A stretch of DNA of 64,000 nt, from the NCBI GenBank assembly GCA_010093605.1, contig MU004197.1, positions 372,001 through 436,000 of the forward strand, given 5' to 3'. Numbering within the stretch: the first letter of the stretch is position 1; the number at the start of each line of letters is the position of its first letter. The notes under the pieces are model-generated. The model worked only from the letters and a program-made list of their open reading frames with translations. It made no database searches and was not told the DNA's origin. The translations under genes were made by a program, and so were the position numbers. This stretch comes from Lophium mytilinum (lineage: Eukaryota > Ascomycota > Dothideomycetes > Mytilinidiales > Mytilinidiaceae). Shown piece after piece: positions 42,975-52,605 of this stretch.

Positions 42975-44584
42975 GAGGTGTCTCACATGGTTTCGTGAGC
43001 TCTATCCGTCATGCCAAGGCCGCAAGAGCTTGAATTGAAAGGGAACTGATTTTGCAAATATGAAGATATGAAATTGCGTTGTGTTCCATTTTGAGCTATC
43101 TGGGTGTGAGATTTGCGCGTGTGTTGCCGATGTTGGCAAGGCTTCACGGGGGTGTGAATATTGTGTACGTGATGTCAAGAATCCGAGCGTGGGAATTAGA
43201 TAGGGCGAAGATAGGGCGGGTTTACAGCTGTTTGCCGGTGTTTGAGTGGCTTCGTCAGGTTTTCATTCCCGCGCACATGATGTCAAAGACCGGACAGTGG
43301 ATATTTCAGGTGGTATAGATTTATAGATAGAGAGCTATGAAAAGCGTCCGCTCTCGATTTCAAGCCGTGTACGTACGCGGTTTGCACGTGTCCTGACGGC
43401 GTTTAGGGTGGTTCGTGAGGTTTGAAAAGCCGTGCACGCGATGTTGAGGATGAAAGAGTTTGAATTAGATGGGGTGTAATCGCGGACTTTTGACAGATGA
43501 ATAGCAGTGTTCGAGTGGCTTTATCAAGGTGGACATGTGGCACGCGTGATTTTAAGGATGTTGAGCTTGAATTTGAACGTGCTTACATATTTGGTTAATG
43601 AGCTATGGGAATGCAGTGTTCTCGATTTCGTACCGTGTTACTCGGTGAGTTGCACGCGTGCTGCCGCCGTTTGAGGGGCCTTGCGGGCTCCAGTGCAATT
43701 TGGGCATGATGTAAAAGACCATATCCCGTATATGGGGAGGTGTGTAAAAGTAAGCTTTTGACAGGTGGATGACGGCGTTTGAGTGGCTTCGTGAAGGCCG
43801 GAAAGTGATACACATGATATTATAGATCTGAAAGCGTGAATTGCAGGGCAATCAACGCTCTACATATGGAGCTATGGAAATGTAAGGCTCCCTAACTTGG
43901 GTCCGGTAAGTGTGTGGTTCGCACGTGTGTTGACGCCGTTTGAGGCGCCTTACCAGGCCTAGCGCAATTTGACACGATGTAAAGGATTGTAGGCTGTAAA
44001 TTCAAACCGGCGTAAATGGAGCAGTCTAACCGATGTACGGCAGCGTCTGTAGTGCCTCGTGGGTATCTAAATGGTCTACATCCAAAGTTCAGGCTCCGAG
44101 GCCGCGAAGGAGAGAGGAGTAAAAGGATAGATTTGTTGCTGCGAAATTTCGCAACATTCCAGTCCAAGGGTTGTTCTTGATCTATTTGTGCGTGTGTTGA
44201 CGTCGCATGAGGCGTCTCGCGAGGTCTAGTGTACCCGGAATGCGATGTAAAGAACCGTGGACCGCGGATCAAAGGGGACTTAAATGTAGGGGTTTGACAA
44301 GTGATTGACGGCGTTTGGGTGGCTCCGTGAGGGCTTGAATGTGGTACTTGTGATGTCAAGATTTTGAGACCATAGAGGAGAGGGAATGTGAATGCATAGG
44401 TATTGTGCTACGAAATCTCCTGGCATTTCAACCCAAGGGGTGTGTTCACTCCATTTGCACGCGTGTGAACAGCATATGAGGTATCTTATGAGGTCGAGCC
44501 CAATTCGAGCGTGATGTTACAGTTCTGAGCCCCTAATTGGATGCGGCGTACACAGAGGGATTTGAGAAGTGGTTGATGGCGTTT
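42975..44584 (+). repeat. Array zone 3: alternating 161/108-bp units
   Basis: Cores are at 42975, 43134, 43244, 43405, 43513, 43673, 43781, 43942, 44049, 44209, 44317, 44478 and 44585. Steps of 159-161 and 107-110 bp alternate strictly six times, making a higher-order unit of about 269 bp. The longer member carries an extra segment ending in a GCACGTGTGTTGACG-like stretch before the core. Confidence 0.85.
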
Positions 44585-45337
44585 GAGAGGCCTCGTAAGA
44601 TCCCAAAAGCTCTGCGCGTCATCCCAGTGACATGGGAGTGGGAATTGGCGGGGCTTCATTGCAGGCGATCAATAGTTGTTTGAAGGCGTTTGAGGGGGCT
44701 TGGGTGATCGAGCCTGATCCGAAAACGATGTCAAATCCTCAAGGCCTTGAATGGGAAGGGGTGTAAACAGTAGGGTTTGACAGGTGGTGCACGGCGTCCG
44801 AGGCGGCTTGTGAGGTTTATCCTTCTTCGGACATGATGTAAAGGACCGTAGGCCGTATATCGACGGGGTCGTAGACGGACTTTCTTGCAAGGCGGTGAAC
44901 AGCGTTAGAGGCGCCTGCTAAGGTTGATCTTAATTTGATATAATATAAAGGGCCGTAGTTTGCATATCAAAAGGCACGTCAATGGCGGGTTTTGGAAGGT
45001 GTAGAGCGGCGTTTGTGATGTCTCGCGAGGATGAGCCTAATTTTGACGCGATGTACAGCCCCGTAGGCCAGGGATTGGAAAGGCTGTGAACAAAGGGGTT
45101 TCGCAGCTAGATAGCAGCGTTTGAGGCGTCCCGTGAGGCCTAACCTGAGTTCAACGTGATGTAGAGGATCGGTAGCCGTTAATCAAACGAGACATAAATG
45201 GAGGGCGTTGACAGCTCGCTGCCGTTGTTTGAGGCACCTGGCGAGGTCGAGCCCGATTCGAACGGATATCAAGATCTTGAGGCCGTGAACTGGAAATCAT
45301 GTGATCAAAGGGTGTTGACGGGTGTTTGACGGCCTTT
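44585..45337 (+). repeat. Array zone 4: 108-bp units
   Basis: Cores are at 44585, 44692, 44800, 44908, 45015, 45123 and 45231, all 107-108 bp apart. Here the core often reads GAGGCGCC or GAGGTTTCTC rather than GAGGTGGCTC, and the following segment keeps GATTTGA..GATGTAAAG. Confidence 0.8.
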
Positions 45338-47217
45338 GAGGTTTCTCGTGAGGTTGAGCGCGGTTTGAACACAACGTCATGGTTTCCAGGCCGCAGATGA
45401 GATGAGCTGCAGCTGGACTGCTTGCTAGCTACTACAAATGCGCTACCCTCCAGTTTCGGCGGTGTAAGTGTGTGACTTGCACGTCTCTTAACAGCGTTAG
45501 AGGTACCCTGTGACCTTAAGCGCGATTTGAGCAGGATGTAAAGGATCCGAGTTCTTAAAATGGAAATGGTGTAATTCGAGGGTTTTGATAGGTAGTTGAT
45601 GATGTTCGGAGGACCCCGTAAGTTCGAGCCCGATTCGAACATAATATCAAGGTTTTGAGGCCGTAGACTAGGTGGTTTGCATTCTAAATGGTCCCTAGCT
45701 ACTATTAGCGCTATGATGCTCATTTTGAGACGTCTTAGCGTATAATGTGGATGTAGCTTGACGGTGTTTGCGGTATCTTGTAAGGTCAAGCCTGTTTGGA
45801 ACCGATGTGAAATTCTCGGGGCTGTAAATAGAAGGATCTGCAGTCGGATTGCTTCCTAGCTGCTGGAATGTCTCTGATCGAGATCTAAAGCCATATGAGT
45901 GTATGGTTTGAACACGTCTTGGCAGCGTTCGAGGTTTCTCGTAAGGTCCAACGCAATTCAAAGACGATGTCAAAGTTTCAAGGCCGTAGATCGGAGAGGT
46001 TGCAATTACACTACTTCCTAGCAATGAAACCGCACTACTCTCTGTCTCGATACGAGTGAGTACGGGATATGCAGCTCCAGCGGCGTTTGAGGAGCCTCGT
46101 GAGGTCGACCGCAATTTAACACGATGTTAAGAGCTCGAGGCCAGAGATTTGGGGAGGTTCAAAGGCAACTAAGCCTAAGACACCTACAACGCTCCGCTCT
46201 ACATCCTAAGACGTGTGGGTAACCGAATTACACGTATCCTACCGGCGTATGAAGTGTCTCGTAAGGTTACCCCCGATCTGAGCGCGATGTCAAGAGTTGG
46301 ACGCCAAAGATCAGTAAAATGCACTCGGATTGACTCTTAGGTACCGATAATGCTCCATTCTTCGTTCCGAGACTTTTGGGTAAGTGTCTTGCACGGGTCC
46401 TGGCGCCGTTTGAGGTGCCTTGTGAGGCCTGGTCCAATTCGGGCACGATGTCAAGACCTCGAGGGTATAGATTTGGGGAGGCGCCATCGGAATGCTCTCT
46501 CCTGACGGAAGTAGTCCGCCATTCATCCTAGGGTGTACGGACGCGCGTTATGTACATGCAATAGCGGCGGTTGTGGTGTCTCGTAATGTTGAGCTCGATC
46601 TCTACACGATGTAAAGAACTGGAGACCTAGGATTAGGCGGGTATAATTGGAAGGCTTTCCCAGGGAATGAAACGCTTCAACACCTATCTAGAGACGTATT
46701 TGTGAGCGTTTTGCGCGGGTTTTGATGCCGTTTGTGGTACCCCATGACCTAAAACACGAACTAGGCATACTATTGAGGATTTAAGGTTGTAATTTGAAAA
46801 AGGGGTTGATTTCGCTTCCGGTTGCTGCTAGGAGCTTTTTCGTCTTCATCCGAGGAGCAGCAAAAGTGTATCTTGCATTCACGATAGCGGCGTTTGACAT
46901 GCCCCGTGACCTCGCATCCATCTCAAACAAGATTTGAAGGCTTCGGGGTCGTGGACTAGAAGGAAGGTAGTTTTGCTACCTATCGCGAGCGAAATGTCTC
47001 GATTCTTCAATTGAAGGTACTCTTTCTAGCGATTTGAAAACACGATGATGGCATCTGAGTGGCCCTGTGGTCCTAATCACGAATCAAACACGATGTCAAG
47101 AATGCGAGGTCGTGAATCGGAAGGAGTGTGATTTATCTCCCTGCCAGTATTGAAATAACTCGACTCTTCGCCTCCCGGTGTGGATTCGAGTGACTTGGTC
47201 GTTCAATAGCGGCGTCT
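45338..47217 (+). repeat. Array zone 5: 161-bp units
   Basis: Cores are at 45338, 45500, 45609, 45770, 45931, 46089, 46251, 46412, 46573, 46734, 46896 and 47057. One step is 109 bp and the others are 158-162 bp. Each unit holds the full set of segments, including a GCTACC..CGCTAC-like AT-richer part. Confidence 0.8.
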
Positions 47218-47860
47218 GAGTGGTTCTGTAGGGTCGAGGAAGAGTAATACGTGATGAAAGGTTTCGGGACTGTAAAATGGATGGGGCTACATTGGAAAGT
47301 TTCGCTCAGTGACTGGTAGTGTTTGAGTGACACCGTGAGATAAAAATGGACTATCTATGATGTAAGAGGCTAGAGGTCGTAGATCAGAGCATGTAGAATC
47401 TCAGTACTTCCAGCTACCACAAATATTTCACCGGCAATTTCGAGCCGTGGGTATGAGCGATCTGACAGTGTGATAGCGGCGCTGAAGCATTCTGGATAGG
47501 GATGGACTACTACATTTGATCCAAAGGTTTCCGAATCTCGAATCAAAAGGAGATGAGTGGAGTGCTTCAACAGGTGGACCGTGGCGTCTGACCGGCTCCG
47601 TGGGGCTGCGAGGGATCTTGCTATAATACATAAGACTCGAGGTTGTAGACTTGCTAAAGCAGAATTGCGATGCTTCTGGCCATTCGAAATGATTAACTAT
47701 ACATCTTGGACCGTGCATGAATGCGATTTGACGGCGTGCTAGTGGCGTCTGAAGCGTTCCACAGGAGTGAGGGAGAAGTCCCCGAGGTGTAAACAATCCG
47801 ACATCTTGAATTGGTGGGAGCGTAATCGGCGGGGTTGTGTGGTTGGAAGTTGATATCAGG
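47218..47860 (+). repeat. Array zone 6: alternating units, outer end
   Basis: Cores at 47218, 47325, 47484, 47590 and 47751 are 107, 159, 106 and 161 bp apart, repeating the alternation of zone 3. Copies are the most diverged of the array and fade out before the F-box gene. Confidence 0.7.
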
Positions 47861-48095
47861 TGATCTGGGCACCGCCACCCAGCCACAGTCCAGCCCCACT
47901 TTAGCGAGCTGCTGCTGCCTTGCGGGTACAAACCCTGGAAGGATCACAACACCTGCCAAGCTTGACTCAACCTCACCTCTAGCATATGTGAGTCGAAGGC
48001 GCCCTCTATTCTTTCCTCCACCTCACTCCATATGCCGAAGGCCTTTTGACAGCTGCATCCATCTTCGCAACGGAGGCGGCGTTTCATCTCCAACC

Positions 48096-49556
48096 ATGGC
48101 TACCACAGTATTGTCACTCCCGGAGGAGCTCATCGATAACGTGTGCCAGTCGTTGGGAAGGCGCGATGTGGTCAGCCTGCGCGCCACCTGTAAAGAGCTC
48201 AAGGAGAAGACGTACCATCAATTTGTGGTGAAGCACTTCGGCGAATGCAAAGTCATGGTCACGACCGATAGCCTGCGGTCGCTCATCGACTTCGCAACTA
48301 GCAAGACTTTCGGTGCGAATAAGAAGCTATACGGCTCCTGTATACGTCATCTATGCGTCAGTGCTGCGAGCTTCCCCTCTGACACCATGGAGAAGGTCGA
48401 CGGGTTGCCATTGGATGTAGAGAAAGACGAGAAGTACCGATTCTGGAAAGACGAGGACGCCGAGAAGGACATGCAGAGAGTCAGAAAGAATCGCCGAAAG
48501 GCGCATGCCCGGTACATGCACGAGCAGCGCTCGCTACGGAAGCAGGGAGGAGACGCGAAGCTGCTGGCAGAGGCCCTCTCCGCCCTCCCAGCGGTCGACA
48601 AGATCTCGATTGTACCAGCGGGGTCAGTCTACACCGACGCAGATTACGATTCAATCAACAACAAGCTACCTATGGGCATGGAGCGCGTTTGTCAAGAGAT
48701 AGGATTCTATCCGGAATCTGGAGTCAAGAACCCTCCATATTGGTCCGGGGAAGCCAGCGGTCTAGAGAAAACCTACCAGGAGAATGCTACTTGGATCGTT
48801 TGTGCTACGCTATCAGCTATCGAACGCAGTGGTATCAAAAGGCTGAAGACTCTTGATATCCTTATGCCATTCTCCTTGGATCGCAACATTCCGAAGAGTC
48901 AAGCAGTGAGAAGCAAGACGCTGATTCCGTCCCGAACCCTCTCCGAAGCCCTCTTCGAATCGCTTCAACACAACCTCAGCACGCTCAAAAATCTCACCAT
49001 TTCGGTCGAGGAGCGCCACAACAACCGCCAGCAAAATGTCAAATCCCTCAAGTGGGTTCACCGCTTCACCAAGATCTGCCCCAACGTGGAGAAATTCTCC
49101 TTCTACGCCAACAACAACAACGCGACTAGCGTGTATAGTGACATCGTGAAAGACACCGCTTTCCCTCGTCTCCGAAGCCTCACTCTAATTCACGGGTCCA
49201 TCACGTATGAAGACTTGGGGCAGATTCTCACGACTTATTCATCAACGCTCGAACATGTTTCACTCGAGAAGGTGACGCTGCGTACCGGAGATTGGCTGCT
49301 GGTGCTGCATATGCTGAAGGCGCTACCCCACTTGAAGCTACTTGAGCTGATCACAGTGAGGTACATCGCCCAGAGGGACGGCGTGATGTATTACTGGAAC
49401 ACGAAGAGCCCCTCTGCCACCAGACAGAGAAATCCGTTGTGGTACGATCCAGGTCCTCAGCCGGGAACAACGGACAGGCTCGTGGTCGCCCACGAAGCTG
49501 GTCCGGAGATGGTGGCGAGCCTAGACAAGCATATCTGGCTCCAAACCCCAGCCTGA
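48096..49556 (+). CDS. F-box protein, substrate unknown
   Basis: This single-exon protein has 486 aa from the Met at 48096. The open frame runs further upstream into the edge of the repeat array, but MATTVLSLPEELIDNV is the natural start of an F-box domain (about 4-45, LPEELIDNVCQSLGRRDVVSLRATCKELKE). That motif binds Skp1 in SCF ubiquitin ligases. The remainder has leucine-spaced segments such as LRSLTLIHGSITYEDLGQIL and LKLLELITVRYIA, which suggest degenerate leucine-rich repeats that would pick the target. A charged insertion (DVEKDEKYRFWKDEDAEKDM) lies near 115-135. Such proteins are numerous in filamentous ascomycetes. The first copy of the neighbouring satellite ends about 340 bp upstream, so its promoter may be built on repeat remnants. 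Confidence 0.88.
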   Translation: MATTVLSLPEELIDNVCQSLGRRDVVSLRATCKELKEKTYHQFVVKHFGECKVMVTTDSLRSLIDFATSKTFGANKKLYGSCIRHLCVSAASFPSDTMEKVDGLPLDVEKDEKYRFWKDEDAEKDMQRVRKNRRKAHARYMHEQRSLRKQGGDAKLLAEALSALPAVDKISIVPAGSVYTDADYDSINNKLPMGMERVCQEIGFYPESGVKNPPYWSGEASGLEKTYQENATWIVCATLSAIERSGIKRLKTLDILMPFSLDRNIPKSQAVRSKTLIPSRTLSEALFESLQHNLSTLKNLTISVEERHNNRQQNVKSLKWVHRFTKICPNVEKFSFYANNNNATSVYSDIVKDTAFPRLRSLTLIHGSITYEDLGQILTTYSSTLEHVSLEKVTLRTGDWLLVLHMLKALPHLKLLELITVRYIAQRDGVMYYWNTKSPSATRQRNPLWYDPGPQPGTTDRLVVAHEAGPEMVASLDKHIWLQTPA

Positions 49557-50226
49557 CGTTTAGGTCCGGCGAAAAGCAGATGGCGCATCGACAAGACCAA
49601 GTTTCTCGCCGGGTTGTCTTCCCATTTACTGCTCATTGCCCAGCCTAAAAGTGGGGTGCCCTAACCACTAGGATTTCGCTTGGATCACAGGCACAACTGC
49701 GAGTAGTTTCATGGATACAACGTCAAAAGAAAGCCTCAGATATTGAACGGTGTACTCAGGACTTTTTCTTCTCCTGTAACTCATACTTTCACATCCAACA
49801 GCGTCACACTGGCACACACAGATAGTCAATTTCCCGGTTTCAAAATAATGAAATTGTGATTCTCGTTCATTCTCGTTGTGCCGTGCTCAAATGCGTCGTC
49901 TGAAATCGGACTAATACTAGGAACATTGCTTCGTTGCACCTTTTCCCACCACATGAAGTCCTCCAGCACCCCAAACCAGAAGCCGTGCAATATATATTCC
50001 ATACTCAGCCATACAATCTAAACCAAGCTTCCCTTGCACTAAGGCATTCGTCTGTTCCCATGAAGTTCGCGGCCCTCTTGAAATTCCTACACGATGTCCA
50101 AGACCCCACGACTCAGCCCAATCGAGCTCCTACGCCCTGTGACCAAGCCCACTCGGCCTGCCAAGCCACTTCAGCTATCCCTTTCTGTCTTCCGTCGATC
50201 TCGTCTTACGAAGCAGTCGATCTCGA
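49557..50226. other. Intergenic, no supported gene
   Basis: Contains the F-box 3' flank. A 150-aa plus-strand frame from 49934 overlaps the better supported minus-strand 84-aa gene and shows no domain. Confidence 0.35.
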
Positions 50227-50481
50227 TTATTTCTCTGCCGCCTTTCCTTTCTGCCCAGCCTCCGCAATTCCCCGCACATCCTTCTTCATCTTGCTCCAGT
50301 ACTCATTATCCGCGTTCTTCTTCTCTATCAAAGCGTCTTCGCGCTCTTTGCATTCGACGAAGTATTCAAGTAGAGCCGGGGGATAGAGACGCGGCGTCAT
50401 GCGGGGAGATGTTGAGTTGGTGTTTTGGGCGGTTGATGTTGTCTTGGCTGAGCCGGAGGAGCTGGTGAAGCTGGGAGACAT
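50227..50481 (-). CDS. Small hypothetical protein (84 aa)
   Basis: The ORF begins MSPSFTSSSGSAKTTS and ends in a charged helical part (LLEYFVECKEREDALIEKKNADNEYWSKMKKDVRGIAEAG is the span; positions about 38-77) that looks like a short coiled coil. An AATATAAAT sequence lies about 60 nt ahead of the ATG, in the right place for a TATA box. No family is recognised. The heptad-like C-terminal half suggests a small dimerising or complex subunit protein. It faces away from the Myb-like gene at 51046, so the two share an upstream region of 560 bp. Confidence 0.5.
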   Translation of the reverse strand: MSPSFTSSSGSAKTTSTAQNTNSTSPRMTPRLYPPALLEYFVECKEREDALIEKKNADNEYWSKMKKDVRGIAEAGQKGKAAEK

Positions 50482-51045
50482 GCTGAATTGCTGGATGAGT
50501 GGAGAGATGGGGAGTTGACTCTGCGATCAAGATGGTGGATTTATATTAGCTTTGGTGGTGCTAGGGATAGCGACAACGCACAATGATCAAAGGGGGGTTT
50601 ATTTAACAATACATCTTCTGAGCATGCATCGACACAGCTATTCAGAGAACGTGGATATGCTACGTTTGCTGCTGCGTGAAGGTGCTTGTGGTCGTCTAGC
50701 AGCCTTCACAGCCATGAAAGCGGTCGACTAGTTTGCTCCCACGCAGGACCTCCGGAACGGCTTTGATGGATATGCTTGCTACTCTCTATCCGTCTTTCAG
50801 CTTTGAAATACTGTTGATTGGCATAACAACACCGCATTTCACAATGTCCAAAGGACCGGTTTGACGTATGCGATAGTTTACCAGCATGATAATGATGATA
50901 AGAAACGCGGCTTCCAACTCACACATCCGCATCCTCTCAATCTGTCACCGTCTAACCCCTCACCGAGCCGTTCCTACTATCTCCGAAAAATCTCGGACCA
51001 GTTCCAGCGGATCAAAACTGCCTCAAATACCTATCAACCGTCGCG
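50482..51045. promoter_or_regulatory. Shared divergent upstream region
   Basis: This 564-bp gap separates the starts of the 84-aa gene (-) and the Myb-like gene (+). A TATA-like AATATAAAT on the minus strand lies near 50540-50550. No other element was identified. Confidence 0.35.
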
Positions 51046-51721
51046 ATGCCAACAGACAAGCAACTCGTCTCCCTCTGCTACTCCATCCTCAAGCAGCTGG
51101 AGCTTAAACACGTATGCCTTCTTTCTCCCCTACACCTCTCCCTTCTTTCTCCCCTACACCTCTTCCTTCTTTCTCCCTCACCCCTTCCCCTCTATTCCCA
51201 CTGACAAATCTCAGATTGACTGGAAACTCGTCGCCGCCGACAACGCCATCCAAAACCCCCACGCCGCCCGCATGCGCTACTCGCGCTTCAAGACGCAGAT
51301 GGAGCGCGCCAGCCTCGCTACCTCCCAGAAACAAGCCGAAAAGCGGAAACGAGAGGCAGAGAAAGGAGGGAAGGAGAAGAATGGGGCGGAGAAGGGGTGT
51401 GGGAGTGCGGAAAATGTGGAGAGTGTGTCAGATGGTGAGGAGATGATTGCGGTGGCGGGTAAAAGGGTAAAGGGAGAAGGGATTGTGAAGAGGGAAGATG
51501 CCAAGGTTGTAGAAGGGCGTGTGAAAGTGGAGGAAGTAAAGAGAGAGGGGCGTCTGAAGGCTGAGGTCGAGGAAATTGATGAGGATGTGAAGATGGGGCC
51601 GATGGATGTGATTAAGATGGAGGAGATGGGGGATGAGGGGAGGATTTGGGGAGGGTTGAAGTATGAGGTTGATGATGATTGCTTTGTTGAGGGTGTGAGG
51701 AGCGTGAGAGCTGTATTTTGA
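51046..51721 (+). CDS. Myb-like DNA-binding protein (190 aa)
   Basis: Exons 51046-51111 and 51215-51721 join across a 103-nt intron. The start MPTDKQLVSLCYSILKQLELKH is followed by IDWKLVAADNAIQNPHAARMRYSRFK, forming a short Myb/SANT-like three-helix domain of about 55 residues that is common in small filamentous-fungal proteins. The intron falls inside the domain, as in relatives. After it the protein is Lys/Glu-rich, with repeated KVEEVKREG, KMEEMGDEG type stretches and likely nuclear signals (KQAEKRKREAE, GKRVKGEG). Two to three lysines sit in V-K-x-E or I-K-x-E contexts, which fit SUMO sites. It is probably a nuclear regulator; targets are not known. Confidence 0.8.
51116..51185 (+). repeat. 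Intronic pyrimidine tandem repeat
   Basis: Three copies of a CCTTCTTTCTCCCCTACACC-like unit of about 23-24 bp fill the intron of the Myb-like gene and extend its polypyrimidine tract toward the acceptor at 51214. Confidence 0.75.
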
Positions 51722-51835
51722 GTGGGAGATGATCGAGATGACGGAAGGAGGACAAATATGGTCAGATTTTCGGAGTCTTGCGGAGATGATTGTGGTATTT
51801 CGGAAGATGTTTTCGAGCTGATCTGCTCAGGTATG

Positions 51836-52393
51836 CTAGAATTTCGCTGATAAAAACCTAGATAGGCCTACCGCAAGGGCAGCGGAGGTCTCGTCGACGA
51901 CAGGGGAGTCGGCCAGGGCAGAAACATAGGCATACTCAGCGCTTTGCATCTTATCCACATACACTAAGATCTCTTGCTCCAGTATAGCTCTTCTGACTTT
52001 CCGTCTAAGGTTTCCGAGTTCCCACTGCGAACGGCGATGGACGTCGAACAATGAGTCTGAGGCCTCCTGAGTCGTGCGAATAGAGCCGAACTTACTGATG
52101 ATAGTCTCGTATGCGCCTTCGACTTGGGCAACGGCGCCCTGGATATCTGTGTTTTGAGAGATCCGAAGTTCACCGGCGGGCGACACACGCGTTGGGATCC
52201 CGGCGACCAGCCCTAATCCCATGCTGCCAACGAGGTCTGAATCCACAGGCACCGTTCCACGAAACAGCGAGATGTCGGAGGGCATGCGGGGGGCTTTGAA
52301 GAATGCTTTCAAGTGTGCTGAGAATAAAAGAATTTGATATGGTCGATAGAGCGGCGATAGTGTGTGCAGGCAGTCTGGCGCTTTGAATGCCAC
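51836..52393 (-). CDS. Hypothetical protein (up to 185 aa)
   Basis: The frame is open for 185 codons. The Met at 52285 (MPSDISLFRGTVPVDSDL) would give 149 aa and looks like the better start, because the upstream part (MAFKAPDCLHTLSPLYRPY) is hydrophobic without being a good signal peptide. The central part (ISQNTDIQGAVAQVEGAYET, then SQWELGNLRRKVRRAILEQEIL) is predicted helical and charged. No family is recognised. It lies tail to tail with the Myb-like gene, with 114 bp between stops, which is normal gene spacing and gives mild support. Confidence 0.45.
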   Translation of the reverse strand: MAFKAPDCLHTLSPLYRPYQILLFSAHLKAFFKAPRMPSDISLFRGTVPVDSDLVGSMGLGLVAGIPTRVSPAGELRISQNTDIQGAVAQVEGAYETIISKFGSIRTTQEASDSLFDVHRRSQWELGNLRRKVRRAILEQEILVYVDKMQSAEYAYVSALADSPVVDETSAALAVGLSRFLSAKF

Positions 52394-52605
52394 TACAAAA
52401 AGGGCTATCTCAGGTAATACAGCACGAAATACATATTAATCGAACGTGACATCTGGCTTTATGGCGTGATGAGATTGAGACCTGTCTGACTATACGAGAT
52501 AAAATGGATCTTAAACGCTAGCGAAGAAACGCGCTCTATGAAAAAAGAACGTGCGGAGCTTTAAGAAATGGGAATGGATGAATAGTAAAATGAGGTTTCT
52601 GACCG
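52394..52605. other. Short intergenic gap
   Basis: Probable promoter of the 149/185-aa ORF and 3' end of the HET gene. Nothing else is seen. Confidence 0.3.

Larger units (their letters stand above)
40900..47860 (+). repeat. Right satellite array, plus-strand orientation
   Basis: Sixty copies of a core like GGCGTTTGAGGTGGCTCGTG were placed by hand between 40911 and 47751. The spacing classes are 64-66 bp (12 steps), 106-110 bp (27), 158-162 bp (19) and one step of 97 bp. The 65-bp unit is the 108-bp unit lacking a 43-bp segment that contains GATGTCAAAG..GAGGCTTC, and the 161-bp unit is the 108-bp unit plus about 53 bp. Sequence between cores is strongly diverged while lengths are kept. The array begins about 165 bp past the stop of the large orphan gene and ends about 340 bp ahead of the F-box ATG. 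No gene lies inside; minus-strand frames of up to 212 aa are by-products of the repeat. Confidence 0.9.

Noticed and set aside
42528-42986. Minus-strand ORF of 152 aa (and similar ones at 43892-44359, 45151-45789 and 45695-46114)
   Set aside because: They lie wholly inside the satellite array. Repeating peptides such as HLERRQTT come from the repeat read in shifting frames, because 65, 108 and 161 are not all multiples of three.
40911-47751. CRISPR-like array
   Set aside because: The host is a fungus, the repeats are imperfect, the supposed spacers are related to one another, and no cas gene is present.
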